Source: Tamarix chinensis
Taxonomy: Eukaryota > Streptophyta > Magnoliopsida > Caryophyllales > Tamaricaceae
Length of the DNA stretch: 64,000 nt
Assembly: GCA_030549775.1 (NCBI GenBank)
Contig: CM060172.1
Location: forward strand, 60,988,023-61,052,022
Direction of reading: 5' to 3'
Shown here: in pieces, positions 10,874-24,269 of the stretch
Numbering within the stretch: position 1 is the stretch's first letter
How the letters are laid out: the number at the start of each line of letters is the position of its first letter
Notes under the pieces: generated by a model
Databases searched by the model: none
What the model saw: only the letters and a program-made list of their open reading frames with translations
Told to the model about the DNA's origin: nothing
Program-made: the position numbers and the translations under genes

Positions 10874-11729
10874 ATGCGAAGCGGAGAACGATGGATCCTA
10901 AGCTCTAGAATCCTTCTTCTTCATCGTGGATCTGGTTCAAGGTAGGCCATTAATGCGGTTCCATCTTCGTCTTTCCTCAGATCCGAGCTCATGTTTTTGG
11001 CTACGATTTTTTTATCCCCCTTCAATTGGAGTTCTGAGTTAAATCGTTTACTATGGTGTTGATTGTTGTTCGTTTTTGTTGATTACTATTATTATTATTA
11101 CTATTATTTATGAATCATAATGCTCTCCTGCCGCTGGTTGGTTGCATGTGCAAGATCTGATCGTTCTGTGCTGCATTGAGCTGAAAATTCTTCAATTTTA
11201 ATCCCATAAGAAATTAAGTTTTTTGTTTGTTTCTTTCGTTCGTTCGTTCATTATGTGCTGATATTATACAAGGATATCACTCAATCTTATTTCATGTCTC
11301 ACTTTTTTTTTTCATTACTTTCTTTATAGAACTATACATGCAAGGCCAGAATTTTTTTGAAATTCTGATTCCATGGGTTTACTTGGCAATGAACTAATAA
11401 CGAGAGTATTTCTCAAAACTGCTTTAAATCTGCTGATGTAGTGTTATCATCATCCTTGTTTCCTCAGCCCTTGTACATAACCGTGGCAAATTCGTGCGCT
11501 GCTAGCCTTCCTTTTTGGCGAGACTCAATTGTTTGTGTCATAAGAGTCCGGATCTTATATTTCTGGCTCAAATTGTCCTGCTCCATTTATTCAGTTAACA
11601 ATGCATTTTGGAGTCTGATTTCAGTAATGCAGTTTTGTCTTTCTACTTTGATACTCACTTCTTTTTGTCTGTTTCTCTTTCCGTTTCCGCTCCAGGATTA
11701 CAAAGCCTTTTTGGAGATCTACTGAATAA
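10874..11729 (+). promoter_or_regulatory. PMT 5'UTR with intron (10942-11695) and upstream ORFs
   Basis: The leader looks spliced: donor AAG|GTAGGC at 10941/10942 and acceptor GCTCCAG|GATTAC at 11695/11696 define a 754-bp 5'UTR intron, placed just before the main ATG at 11749. Two overlapping upstream ORFs are visible if transcription starts before 10874. The ATG at 10891 gives a five-codon ORF ending TAG (10906-10908). The ATG at 10874 reads across the proposed splice and ends at TAA 11727-11729, about 32 codons. Both end before the main start, so they could lower translation of the main ORF. The leader splice is inferred from consensus sites only. Confidence 0.6.
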
Positions 11730-11748
11730 TTAAATCAAAATAGTTGCT

Positions 11749-14700
11749 ATGGCACTGGGAAAATATACCAGGATCGATGGGAAAAAATCACCTTCCTGTT
11801 CGACGGCTATTGTTGTTGTTTTCGTGGCTCTTTGCTTAGTTGGGGTCTGGATTCTGTCTTCTTCTTCTTCTTCTGTAAATATAGCCCAAAATGTAGATTT
11901 GCCTTCTGATGAACAGAAGAGCGAGGTCAAGCAACAAGGTGTGAAGGAGCACAGCGATAGCAGTACCACCAAGCAGTTTGAGGATAATCCTGGTGACTTA
12001 CCAGATGAGGCAACTAAGGGTGATGACAATGCGAAAGTCACTCAGGATGACAACAATAACACTATGAATTATTCAAATGATGGCGCCTCAGAGGAGAAAA
12101 AGGAAACTAAAGTGAGTGAGAACTCTAATGAGGAGGGAAATCTGGAGAGTGCAAATAAAGAGGAGGCAGAAAATGCTGAATCAAAGAAAGAGGACGGTTC
12201 AGGGGAAACAAAACCTGACGGTGATGGGAATAATCCTAGTGAACAAAAAGATTCTGAAGAGGGTTCTGGTGAGAACAACACAGAATCTGGTGAAAATGAG
12301 AAGAAGTCGGAGGGTCAAACAGGTGAAACAGAAGATGCAGATAATGACAAAGGCCAGGTCGAAGAGAAGAATGAACAGAGCCCGGACAAGGAATCAGATG
12401 ATAGCACTGTCGAGAAGGAGGATGGCAAGGGCAAGGACCAGGCTGGCAATGAGGTGTTCCCATCTGGTGCTCAGTCAGAGATCCTCAACGAGACCATCAC
12501 CCAGAATGGAGCCTTTTCAACTCAGGCATCTGAGTCAAAGAATGAAAAGCAAACTCAAGGATCTTCAGAATCAAACCAACCAGCTGTTTTTACTTGGAAA
12601 CTTTGCAATACTTCTGCTGGACCAGACTATATTCCTTGCCTTGATAACTGGGATGCAATCCATCATCTTCGGTCAACCAAGCACTATGAGCATCGGGAAA
12701 GGCATTGCCCTAAGGAACCACCCACCTGCCTTGTTCCTCTACCTGAAGGATATAGGCGCCCCGTTGGGTGGCCTAAAAGTAGGGAAAAGGTATGAATGAT
12801 GAATTCAAATGCTACTTTGGTTGTTTTCTGCATGGACATACTAGATGGTTCTTACTAAATCATATATTTTGCAGATTTGGTACTATAACGTTCCTCACAC
12901 TAAGCTTGTACAAATTAAGGGCCACCAGAATTGGGTGAAAGTTAGTGGTGAATACCTTACTTTCCCTGGTGGTGGAACTCAGTTCAAGCATGGAGCTCTG
13001 CACTATATTGAGTTCATAGAAAATGTGAGCATTTGTTCTTTATCCGTTTAGATATTCTTCTTAATGATATGATCTATTTCTGTTTTCCCTATCCTATGTT
13101 TTCTTTACTTCCATATATCACCTCCAAAATCTCCAGCAGCAAAATTTAAAACACGATCTTTAAATGGGTTTAATGGCAATCAGCCATCAGCCTGAGAGGT
13201 CACATAAAAATTATTATCAACAATGAAAAGGGCAACGCATGCATGTCCACTCTGCAAGTTGTTGTCCTCATTCCATTGGTTGACATGATCTGTTTTATAA
13301 CTGCAGATGTTTCCTGAAATTGCATGGGGGAAACATTCACGTGTTGTGCTGGACGTTGGATGTGGAGTTGCTAGTTTTGGAGGTTTTCTTTTTGAAAAGG
13401 ACGTGCTAACCATGTCACTTGCCCCTAAAGATGAGCATGAAGCACAAGTGCAATTTGCGCTTGAGCGTGGAATTCCTGCAATATCTGCTGTTATGGGCAC
13501 CGAAAGACTTCCTTTCCCTGGTATAGTCTTTGACATTGTTCACTGTGCTCGTTGCAGGGTCCCTTGGCATATAGAAGGTACTACTTTATCTGTTTGGGTG
13601 ATTCTTTGCTTTGGACATCCACATTAGTGATCTTTTCTACATAATAAAGTGTCTGATCTTTGATAATGAATTGATGTATTTGTTGTGTAGGCGGAAAGCT
13701 TCTGTTGGAGTTAAACCGTGTATTAAGACCTGGTGGTTATTTTGTGTGGTCTGCTACTCCAGTTTATCGGAAGTCAGAGGAAGATGTCGAAATTTGGAAA
13801 GGCATGCTCTGTTTTTGTTTTGACATACTGTCTTTTCCAGTTAGAGTTCATTGTTTTTAAGAGTCTTTTCTGCTATTGACAGCTATGTCCCAATTGACAA
13901 AAAAAATGTGCTGGGAGCTTGTTAAGAGGGAGAAGGACAGGGTAAATGAAGTGGGTATAGCAATATTCCGAAAACCTATTTCAAATGAATGTTATGAGCA
14001 GAGGTCAGGAAGTGAACCTCCTATGTGCCAGCCATCGGATGATCGTAATGCAGCCTGGTATGCTTCCTTATACATCTATAATGATATTATTTTGAGCTAG
14101 TAATATGTCCATGCTGCGATGAAGTGATCATATGTGAAATGCAGACATCGTTAAAATTCCTTTATTCTTACTGTGGATTGTCTATGTATATCCAGGCATG
14201 TCCCATTGCAGTCGTGTATGCACAATGTGCCTCAAGGTAAAACAGAACGTGGGTCTCAATGGCCAGAAACATGGCCGAAAAGGTTGCAGACGGCACCATA
14301 CTGGCTGTCTGCTTCTGATGCTGGAGTTTATGGCAAGCCAGCTCCACAAGATTTTAGTGATGACTATGAGCACTGGAAACGTGTAGTGAGCCAGTCATAT
14401 CTGAAGGGAATGGAAATTAACTGGGCTTCTGTGAGAAATGTGATGGACATGCGATCTGTTTACGGAGGGTGAGCATGCTGTCTTATATTCATTTAGTTGT
14501 CCCAAACTGGGCTGTATTATGGTTTTTCATGTTTGTAGGTGCCCCATTTTATCAGGCGTTTAAGTCCTGTTTCTAATGGTTCAGGGTGAAGCCATGAGCC
14601 AGCCTTTTTTTTTTTGTACTCTTTGCTCCCGTCAAGGCAAACTGTGCCCCTTGTTTTGTTCTGATTTTGTTTCAATCCTGCAAACAGGTTCGCAGCTGCT

Positions 14701-15221
14701 TTGAGAGACTTGAACGTTTGGGTCCTGAATGTGGTCTCGATAGATGCCCCAGATACTCTCCCAATTATATATGAGCGTGGTCTGTTGGGGATGTATCATG
14801 ACTGGTGTGAATCATTTAGTACCTATCCCAGATCTTATGATCTCCTCCATGCAGATCATCTTTTCTCAAGGGTTAAAGCCAAGTAAGCGTGACCGTCACG
14901 TTCCGTAGTTTGTTGAATCTCACCAAACAAATTCTATCTGGTTCTTCTTTGTGTTAGCTCTTCTGATTATGTTTGAATTATTTCTCGTGCAATAGATGCG
15001 GTATAGTGGCTCTGGCTGCGGAGGTTGATCGGATCTTACGGCCTGAAGGAAAGCTCATTGTTCGTGATAAGGTTGAAATAATTACTGAGCTCGAGAACAT
15101 GTTGAGGTCGATGCACTGGGATATCCGGATGACGTATTCCAAGGACACGGAGGGATTACTCTTAGCACAAAAGACAGCGTGGCGGCCGGAAGAGGTGGAG
15201 ACACTTGCATTCACTTTTTGA
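11749..15221 (+). CDS. PMT24/PMT25-like: Probable Golgi methyltransferase, PMT24/PMT25-like (8 coding exons, 813 aa)
   Basis: This is a type II membrane protein of the plant putative SAM-dependent methyltransferase family (Methyltransf_29, the QUA2-related PMT family), expected to act in the Golgi on pectin. I assign exons 11749-12789, 12875-13024, 13307-13577, 13691-13801, 13883-14057, 14196-14468, 14688-14882 and 14996-15221; all phases join in frame to 2,442 nt. Seen in the protein: a short cytosolic N-terminus (MALGKY), one membrane segment at about residues 18-38, a very acidic low-complexity stem to about 280, then the catalytic region. SAM motif [13 protein letters not shown], lies at about 412-423. 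Later family blocks are [29 protein letters not shown] and [12 protein letters not shown]. The acidic stem and the [16 protein letters not shown] block point to the PMT24/25/26 subgroup; the exact orthologue is uncertain. Intron 4 has a GC donor (13802); the others are GT-AG. The gene looks intact and is the only clear host gene here. Confidence 0.94.
13802..13882 (+). other. GC-AG intron 4 of the PMT gene
   Basis: The exon ends ...TTTGGAAAG and the intron starts GCATGC; it ends TTGACAG at 13882. Using this junction restores the family sequence IWK-AMSQLTK without a frame change (exon 4 is 111 nt, exon 5 is 175 nt). No GT donor nearby gives the same protein. GC-AG introns are a known minority class in plants. 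Confidence 0.75.
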
Positions 15222-15560
15222 TCTCGGGTCTAGGACTCTAGGCCGTGCTGTGTTGCACCGGCGACTACTATACCACTCTAGTAATTTAGTTTTTTTTTTT
15301 AAAATTAGCCCTGTTATGTTTTATTTTGCTTTTACTCGTTGGTCACTGCATTTTGTGGTAACTGTAATTTTTCCGTCGGGCCACCATGTATTAGTTGTCT
15401 TCCGTTGTTTTTTTAGATAAGTCGTCTTTCGTTGAAAGTTTTGATCCTTTTTCTTATTCTGAGTTTGCATTAGAAGTTGGATCGAGTTTCCAATGTGATG
15501 TCATAGTTTTAGTGTAATAGATTTTAGATGTTGATGAGAATGAAAGCAATTATTATATCA
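15222..15560 (+). other. Probable 3'UTR of the PMT gene
   Basis: This is the T-rich, non-coding stretch after the TGA at 15219-15221. TGT-rich and A-rich stretches occur around 15480-15560 ('gatgagaatgaaagcaatt') and would suit a plant poly(A) region, but I see no single clear AATAAA at a convincing position. The end is approximate. Confidence 0.45.
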
Positions 15561-18069
15561 GTAAACTGGTGCTCAAAATTGCTAGAATCTTGAGCAACAG
15601 GGCAATTAGTTTGCTTTTGGGAATCAGCCAAAGTACCATCGTGATGTTACATCCCCTCGACGTGGCTCGGAACGAGTGTGTTTGTAATAGATTTTAATGT
15701 TTGTAATTTAGTGCTGATGACGAAGGATTTTAAATGAATTGAATCAAAGTGAATTTAAATTTGACTAATAAATAAGTTTAAAATTAAAGTTTGAGTTCGG
15801 CTTATTTAAAAATAATTTAATTTTTATCGAGTTTGCTTGTGAAATTTTGGAGTAAATGAGATTTTAAATAAGTTGAGTCAGTTTAATTGATTTTGTTTAT
15901 ATAGTTAAATGAATAAAATTTAAGTCTTACTTTTAAGTTTACTTATTAAATACGTTGAATTTAAATATAAGAGGGTTTGGTTTAATTTGGCTCATTTATG
16001 ATGTTGGTGATAATGAGTCGAGTTTACGAATTTTTATGATGTAAATGAACTTAAGTTTAAATATTTTATGTTTAGATTTGATTCTGTTATTAAATGAGTT
16101 TAAAAATGAAGTTAAGAACTTAATTAATTTAATTAAATAAATGAGTAAAATTTAAAAGCTTGTGAGTTAATTCCATTCGCTTAGAAGGCTTACGATGATG
16201 ACCAAATTCAGGTGTCCATAGTTGGAGTTCTGGGCCTCTGGCTAGTTTGGCATGGCATGAATTTGGGCTCGTGTTGTCGTGTGCCACCGTGTAGTCCGTT
16301 TCCCCCGATGATCCCCAGGTTACCACCACTTTTATCAGTGGCATATACTGGTACTGACGGTCCCAAACTCCCAGTGATTTGTGCGTCTTATGCGTAAGTT
16401 ACGCTGGAACTCTACTCGCACGGGGACGATGACTCTAATTTTACGGCGAAGAACGGTTTATTTTTTAGTCCTAAAATGATATACATTAATTTCTAAGTTT
16501 ACAAGTGGATTGAAGCTGCCCACAAAATCATCGGGGTTTGGCTTAATTTACCACCGATTGGACAAAATTGTCAATTGCTTTTGGGCAAATTGAAGAGTTT
16601 TGTGGGCTCCTCGGTTTATTCGCGTGGATGTTACAGAACTATGTGATCTGCTAAAAACGAACAAAATCATGTAGCCAACTGAACAAATAAAACAAGATTA
16701 ACCTCTTTATGATGTCTCGTGTTTTTAAAAAGGATACTTTTTTCCTGTTGATTCACGTAAATTCGATCGAAAGCTTTAATTTTCCTCTTAGCATGACTAT
16801 AGTAATGATCAACCTCATCGGTCGGCATACCTTTTCTGAAACTATTTTTTTTACCTTCCTCTTCAACCATCGCTCTCAACTTTAAGGACGGGCAGGGAGT
16901 GACTAATATGAGTAATGAAAGATGGTAGCGGACGATTTTTGAGCTTTTAAAAATACTGTTAATGTCGACAAGGGTCGTACAGTTACTTATAATGTGTGAA
17001 TGCTTTAGACCTCGGGAACAAAATTTGGATTATTTCATGATTTTTTCTACATTGGTCATGCTTGGAGAGTTTATTGTAGAAGAGATGCTATTCTCGATTC
17101 GACCCTACACACACACCCATCACCGGACGAGGCCGATGGTCAGTCAAAACTCAAAAGGTAAAAGGCCGAAACTGTGTATAACCTCTCTTTTTACGCGGAT
17201 CCGGTTTATAAATAATACATCTCGAAGATGTTCTCCTTGTGTAAAAAAATAAAGGTGATGGATTATTACATGATGTCTTAGTGATTATTCTATCATGAAA
17301 GAATATTTTAAATGAAATTATTATATGCTATGAATAAAATTATATTAATTGATTGCAACAACAACAACAACAACAACAATAATGAATATAATTTTTTAAG
17401 CTAATATTATTAAAATTAAAATTATAATGATAAATTTCACTTAGGTACATTGATAATTAATTTAATATTTTTCAGCTACCTTCATATTTTAATTTAATTT
17501 CACTAAAGTATCTAAATATAATAATAACTTTTTTTTTGAAAATGAATATATATTTTTGTTTCATTTATGTACCATTTTAGGTACTCAAGAAAAACTAAAT
17601 TAAAATGTAAATGTAACTAAATTAAATTATTAAAAACACAGGTTACCTAAAAATATTAGATCAAATGTCAAGGTACATAAATAACAATTATCATAATAAT
17701 TATTATATTAATTAAGTAACTATTTATAATTAATTAGACATAGCAATTATCTTATGATAGATTGACGATTGTCATATAATAACTTGGTGATTATTCTAGT
17801 CATTATTGTATCGGATAAAAGAATGATGATTATTGTATCCAACTTTGTAATTATCCTATTGTGGTGCTTATTATATAACACCATGCTTATCTTATTACAA
17901 AGTAGTCAGAATGTACCTACAAATATAATTTTTTGAGCCAATATATAATTAACATTGCAATTATAATAATTAATGATTGTTGTCATGTTACACATTGATG
18001 ATTGTTATATAATAACTTGGTAATTATCCTCGTTATTATCATATCATATAAAATAATCATGATTAGTAT
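15561..18069. other. AT-rich intergenic region with degenerate repeats
   Basis: No gene is supported. From 15730 to 16150 there is a degenerate stretch of 'gagtttaaat/ttaagttt' phrases that looks like an old dispersed repeat. 16170-16640 is less AT-rich, with no recognisable coding. (CAA)n lies at 17355-17379. Between 17700 and 18069 a block of about 80-90 bp ('ataataacttggtgattattc...') recurs as a diverged direct repeat (about 17757-17835 and 17988-18069). The short ORFs here show no family features. Confidence 0.6.
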
Positions 18070-20053
18070 TGTCATACCCTAAATTTTATCTAACTTTAAT
18101 TCTGGGTAATTAATATTCTAACTTAATCCTATCCTCGGATGATTAATAAATTAATTTTATCCTAATCTCAGGTAATTAATATTTTTATCTTACCCTAATT
18201 ACATAATCCTAAATCTAAACCTAATTCTAATACTAACTTGAAATTCCTTTTTCTTTTTCCTTTTTTCCTTTTCTCTCTCATTTTCCTTTTTCCTTTACCT
18301 TCTCCTCCTAATCAACCATCTCCTCCTTCCTCTTCAAGCCATGCCTCCTTTTCCCGCATGAATTTCCTTTCTTGTCCTTACATCTGCCCTACTAACCTAG
18401 TGTGCATACAACCTAGCACACCAAGTCCCTTTCCTTCCCTAGCATGTGTTGCATGGAAACCGTCAAACCATGCTTCCCCAAGCTTGCATCTTCAGCCATC
18501 CCCATTTGCATCCTCACCCTTTCCCCCTATAAATACCCTATTCTCTTCACTCATTACTTCACTTGGCACTTAGCTTAACCTCTCCCTAGACTCCCTCTTC
18601 CTCATTTATTACCACACCTAACTCTCACTCCCTCCATTTATGTCGAGTAAACCAACCCCTATCACCTTCCTCCTCCTCCTTCTTCTTCCTTCCCTTCTTT
18701 GTCTTGACGGTGTGCACAACCATCAACACCACTCAACATCTCCAATCACCCAACACCATTTCAAGGGGAAAACAACTACCAATACTACTCCATCATTCCC
18801 CCTCATTATTACCCAACAATCTCCACCTCACGTTGTCTCTTTTCTTCTCTTCCTCTTCAAGATCTGTTTGTTTTCATATAGGTGCATTGCTATGCACCCT
18901 CACACGTCCTAGTTGTGCCCCTTTGAAATAACCTACACATGTTTTTGCACACATTCGTGCACTTTTTTTCTTCTCGCCCATGCACTTCACACACTACCAT
19001 ACACACATTGCACACCCTTCCTATGCGGTTCCTTTAGAACAACCATGATTTCCTTCTAGCACATTCATGCTCCACTCTGACACCACTTTAGCACCAACAT
19101 ACGTTCTACCATACTTCCACGCAGCCTGAGCTTCCATTTGTTTTAGATATCCCCATTTTGATCCTCCTTTACCTTAAATGTTCCCTCAATTAGTATTCTT
19201 AAATTCTAATTGTGAATTATTTTTATTTTATTAGGTGATCTTCTGATGATTTCAGAGGAGGCAATTTAGGATTACATGCTTAGAGACGGTGCCCTTATTG
19301 GTAAGGATATATGTTATAGTTAGAACTTGAATGTGCAACATGTATTTTTATGTGGAATCCTATTTGGTAATATTATATGGATAATATTGATCATAATAAT
19401 GCTATGATATAATATCTTGAAAGTGAGGAAAGTGTGAAAAAATGCCTTTAGGTATAATGTTGAATATGTGATTAATGTTGGATACGTGGTATATATGTAG
19501 ATAATTGGGGTTACTTATTTCATATAAGTATTAGAGATTGAAAAGTATTAATATTGGGATTTGTCAGGCCTTTGAAAAAGCATGAGTATTAAATGATGGT
19601 TACTTGATGATAATATTTGAAATAATCATGGCCTGATAAGTTTTTGAGGGTGTTATCAATTATTCCATAAGTAATATGATTAAATAATGGTTTAATAAGG
19701 TGCAAGTTACCTAATACGAATATGAGATTCTAAGGTTTTCGGTAGGGAAATGACATTTCGTCAATAAGGGTTAAAAAATGAATTTTGGTGATTTTTAAAA
19801 GAAGAATAGAATTTAAACATACTAGGTATGATACTTGGAATATTCAGTAAATTATGGACCTTTACCTTAGAAAATGCCCGATAACAACATGGTTGTGCTC
19901 TACGCATTTCAATTATATGTTTTACATATCTCTATGAGTCCTGCATGATGCTTCAAATATAAATAACTCTGAATAAGATACTAATTATTTAAAGTAAAAG
20001 ATCACGTGAGTCGGGTAATGGTGTTTTGTGTGTCTGTTCTATTATATGATAAT
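18070..20053 (+). repeat. LTR D, first segment
   Basis: This is the start (TGTCATACCC) of a shorter LTR type, about 2.9 kb when its nested insertions are removed: 18070-20053, 24793-24970 and 29963-30691. It has a pyrimidine-rich U3 (18230-18700), a TATAAATA box at 18528 and a G-rich R/U5-like region. It is interrupted by LTR B in the middle of a hairpin-array motif. LTR E (31032-33801) is a relative of the same length class. No clear target-site duplication was found for D. Two ORFs at 18238 and 18640 are low-complexity translations of the CT tract. Confidence 0.65.
18528..18535 (+). promoter_or_regulatory. TATA box of LTR D
   Basis: TATAAATA followed by CCCTATTC lies about 460 bp from the LTR start, closer to the start than in the ~5 kb LTRs. 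It follows the same CT-rich context. Confidence 0.5.
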
Positions 20054-21098
20054 TGAAATGCCCCGAAAATTTCTAATTTTAAATATTATATTTAAATGAG
20101 GTGTTATTATAAAAATTAATTAAATAAATTATTTTATTAAAATAAAAGGAAATTAGTTAGGACAAATTAAGCAGAAATTTATTACTATTTTAATTAGGAG
20201 GAATTTGGGTATTTTGACTAATTAAAGATTTTAATTTGGGAATTTATTTAAATAAAATATTTTATTTAAAATAAGAAGGAGGAAATAGTTTGAAATTAAT
20301 AATAATTTTATGAATAATTTAATGGAAGAAAAATAGGGTGTTTTACTAATTAAAATGGAATTTATGGAAAACCTTTTAAAAATTCTAATTTAGCCTAAAA
20401 AGCGATTTAAATATTATTTTATTTAAATATTATTATTTTTAAATATTCTAAATATTCAAATTAATTTTATTGCCCTTATCTAATTTTTTCTCATTTCCTT
20501 TTTCCCTTTTTCTTTTTCTTTCTTCCTTTTTCCTTTTATTTTTCTTTCTTTTTCTTCTTTTTCTTTTTCCTCTTATTTTTTCCCGAACTGGGCCAGCTGC
20601 GGCCCAGTCTTCTTTTTCTTCTTCCTCTTCGGCCCAGCCCGTGCGGCCTCCTTCCTCTGACTCCTTCCAAGCGCGGCGTTTTGCATCCGTTTCCACCTGA
20701 AGCTCGTCGTTTCATTTAAACGCCTACCGCTGGCGCTCGAACCTCCTGGTTCTCCCCTTTTCTTTTCTTTTCCCAGCCGACCGGCATGCCTCCCTTTCTT
20801 CTTGCTTCTTCCTCCCTCCCCCTCCGTCGCTGCGACACAAGCTCCCGACCCATCAATGGCTTCTCCGGCTACGGTGATTAATACTGGCCATTTCTTGCCT
20901 CATTGTCTTCCTCTTAACTCCAGGAATAAATTGGCATAATTATTGGACGTTAAATCTCGCCCGTTTTTTCTCTACTAGTGTGCGAAATTCGAACCACCCC
21001 AAAACGGAAGTCGAGCCATTACTACCACCGCCCACCCAAATTATTGCATTTAACACTTTCATGTCAACCTCCAGCTCCTCATTATCCATTCCAACATC

Positions 21099-21106
21099 TA
21101 TAAATA
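21099..21106 (+). promoter_or_regulatory. TATA box of LTR B
   Basis: TATAAATA lies about 1,045 bp from the LTR start, at the same place relative to the CT-rich U3 as in LTRs A and C. Confidence 0.55.
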
Positions 21107-22489
21107 GCATAATGGTAGGATTTTTGGATTTCTTTTCTTACCTGAAACCCTAAGTGCAGGCTGCCGCCACTGCAACTTCAGACGCCGTTTTCACCGCCGA
21201 TAGTTAATCTTAGCGCCACTGAAGCATTCCAATTTCTTCCCTGGAACTTCCTCTAATCAACTAAACTATTTTAAACCTTCGATTCTTCTTGTACAAGCCT
21301 CAGTAACCATGCAAATTTGGATGCTCGTTTCACCGAAATTTTGACCCCGAAATCTTAAACCACCTTCCTCCGCCGTTCTCCGCCACCTTTGGCTGCACCA
21401 CCACCATCATTTTGTTCCTATCCTCCTGGACAAAAATAAACACCTCTTACCTCACCTCAATTCTCCCTATCTTTTTCCCAACATCCATCTTTCCCTCTTT
21501 TCTTCTATTTTTCCGGACACCGCCGCCTCCGCCGGTGCCGCCTATTCCCACCAGCCTTGGGTTGAACCCTGGACCCTCTCAACCATTTTCCATATTATTA
21601 TAAGCCTTGATTTTAATTTGTTTCAATTATTTGCATATAAATATCATTATTATTATTCTTAATATTTATATTCTTAATATGTTTTATGATTATTATTAGT
21701 AGTATTATTGTTTTATTATTATTTATGTTGAGGGCTGAAGCCTTATTGTATTTTAATTCGAGTTTATTATTATTCCCCTTATTATTTCTTTTATTACTAT
21801 TATTAATATTAATATGTTATAAGTATAATAATAATAATTATTTTATATTTCAAATTTCTATTATTCTTATTCCATTATTATTAATGCAAATATTTTACCA
21901 TTAGTGTTGTTAATAATGTTATTATTGTTATTACTATTGTTATTATTATGATGATTATTAGTATTATTGTTATTATTATTATTATTATTATTATTGTTAT
22001 TATTATTTATATTCTCATTGATATTAGTTTTATTATATTTGATATTATTATATTAGTATCATTATTATTATTAGGGTAAAGTCTTTAACCTTATATTATC
22101 AAGGTTTCTATTATTTTTATGTCTTTAGCAAAGTTAGAATTTTGTTAAGGTTATTATTTGGTCAAATCTCTAAGGAGGCATAGGAGCGTGCTCCAAGACC
22201 GGTGAAGTTTTAGGTAAGGGGTGCTAAGGCCTTTTATGTGCTTATGGGTATTATGTGCTTCGCATGCTATGTATCCTATGTATTATTATAATCATTCTGT
22301 ATGTGATATAACGTGGAGTTGAAGAATGTTTTGCATGGCATGTGTATTATTTATGTATGATGATATGTGTTGTGATACTGTAAGACATACATGTGAGGAT
22401 GTTGGTATGGTTGTACGGGGGAAAGGATGAAAAGTAAGGATGGAAAAAGAAGTTGACTAAGGTAAGTGAGTTGACCTAATATTATGGTT

Positions 22490-22865
22490 TTATAAGGAAT
22501 AATCTAATGTATGGTTTTATGTGGAAGAGTATAATTTAGGGTTTTATGCGGTGAATATAATTTATGATGATAATTGGGAGAATCTAATTTATAATGTTAT
22601 ATGGGAGAATCAAATTTATGGTTTGTTTGGGAGAATCTAGTTATGATGTTTTTTGGGAGAATGTAAATTATAATATTATATAGGAGAATCTAATTTATGA
22701 TTTGATTGGGAAAATATAATTTATGATTTGTTTGGGAGAATCCAATTTATGGTTTTTCTTGGGAGATTCTAATTTATGATTTTATGTGGAAGAATCTAAC
22801 TTATGGTCTTGTATGAGAGAATCTAATTTGTGGTTATGAAAGGGGAGAATCTAATCAATTGTATT
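22490..22865 (+). repeat. 'GGGAGAATCTAATTTATG' minisatellite (LTR B)
   Basis: About twelve units of roughly 27-32 bp with the core 'gggagaatctaatttatggtttt' (trimmed variants) lie in tandem with much decay. The position matches the telomere-like minisatellite of LTRs A and C, but the unit sequence has been replaced, so the module seems to turn over while keeping its place. Confidence 0.75.
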
Positions 22866-23738
22866 ATGTGGACAAATCTTTGGGTTTTATATGATTTGAA
22901 TCTTTGGGTTTAATATGGTTGAATGTAGAGTTTTGTAAGGATGTATCTTCAGTTTTATGTGATTTGAATCTAGGGTTTGGTAAGGATGAATATTTGGGTG
23001 GTATGGATTGAATTTAGGGTAGTGTATGACGGAATCTTGGGTTTTGTGTGGTGGTATTAGGGTTGCGTGGTGGAGTTAGGGTTTTCCATGGGAGTTAATG
23101 ATTGTATGGAATTTAGGGTTTACATGAAAAGTTCGAATGGTTGCATGGGATGTGTAAAGTCTACATGGGAGTAAAATTTACGTATGAAAAGTTAATTTGG
23201 GATGTAAGGAAGGTAATGTAAGCATTGTTTGGGTAGTTAAACACTTTGGATGGAAAATAATACGTGGAACATTATCTGGGTACGTAGGAGACGAAGCTAG
23301 GGTTGGAGTGGTTAATTATGGTTTGTGGTGATTGATTAAGGTTTAGTGTGGCTGCTTAAGGTTTTTGTTGTATCATGTGTTTTTGGTGATTAAGGTGTAA
23401 TTATGAGAATGGAATCAATGATTTGTGATGTGTTGAGGGTTAAAATAAATTGGGTGATGTGAGGTGGAGTAAGATGAGATGTTAAGGCCTAAATTAGGGT
23501 TTCGGGATAAAACCCTATAGTGAGATGTGAAGTAGAATTGGAGCATAAGTGTAAAGGGAGCGATTCATGCATGTCTGGGGTTTGGTGGTAGCACGTGTGT
23601 AATTGGTAAATAAAGTATGATGATGAATATGGAAATTATGATTTATGATTCATGCATGTGCATGATGAAAGCCTTTGAATAAGATACTTAAGACATTAAT
23701 CATGTAAAGTGGAAGATGTTGAGATGGGCCTAGATCGA

Positions 23739-23849
23739 TCCACCGACATAATAGTGGCAGGGAATGTTTTCCCTCGCGACTGATCCACCGGCTAAAATAG
23801 TGGCAGGGTATGTACCCTCGCGACCGATCCACCGGCTATAATAGTGGGG
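23739..23849 (+). repeat. Hairpin array 1 of LTR B (three units)
   Basis: There are three CCACCGRC..ATAATAGTGG units. The spacers carry GGGAA-TGTT-TTCCC (23760-23773) and GGGTA-TG-TACCC. In LTR A the matching spacers are GGGTA/TACCC and GGGC/GCCC, so both arms changed together. The terminal unit is followed by 'gggatcccgagctc'. Confidence 0.85.
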
Positions 23850-23948
23850 GATCCCGAGCTCAACAAAACAAAACGTTATATGTTGAAAGATATGGGAAGA
23901 CACTAATCACTTATAGTGGAACACCGTACGAGAAGGGGCCAGACCGAT

Positions 23949-24060
23949 CCACCGGCATATAATAGTGGCAGGGTATGTTACCCTCGCGACCGATCCACCG
24001 GCTAAAATAGTGGCAGGGAATGTTTCCCTCGCGACCGATCCACCGACAAAAATAGTGGGG
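23949..24060 (+). repeat. Hairpin array 2 of LTR B (three units)
   Basis: There are three units, with spacer stems GGGTA-TGT-TACCC and then GGGAA-TGT-TTCCC. The array is preceded by 'agtggaacaccgtacgag' as in the other members. The last unit ends with 'ggggtccccg'. Confidence 0.85.
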
Positions 24061-24269
24061 TCCCCGTAATCGTATGGACTTGAATAAAAGTATGGTGTGA
24101 AATGATTCCTGATAAGAGATAAACTAAGTAATTGAATCGGATTATATATATGGGCCTTTATACTTTTACTTGGATGATCACATGAATTATGTTATCATGA
24201 TTATGATCTTTTATTCTTATGCATGGTTTATGAGCTTATGTGTTGGCCTTAGTGCTCGGTTACCTTACT

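Noticed and set aside
12116..12799. 227-codon Arg/Lys-rich ORF
   Set aside because: It is an out-of-frame shadow of the acidic stem of the PMT gene; Glu/Asp/Lys-rich codons give Arg/Met-rich shadows.
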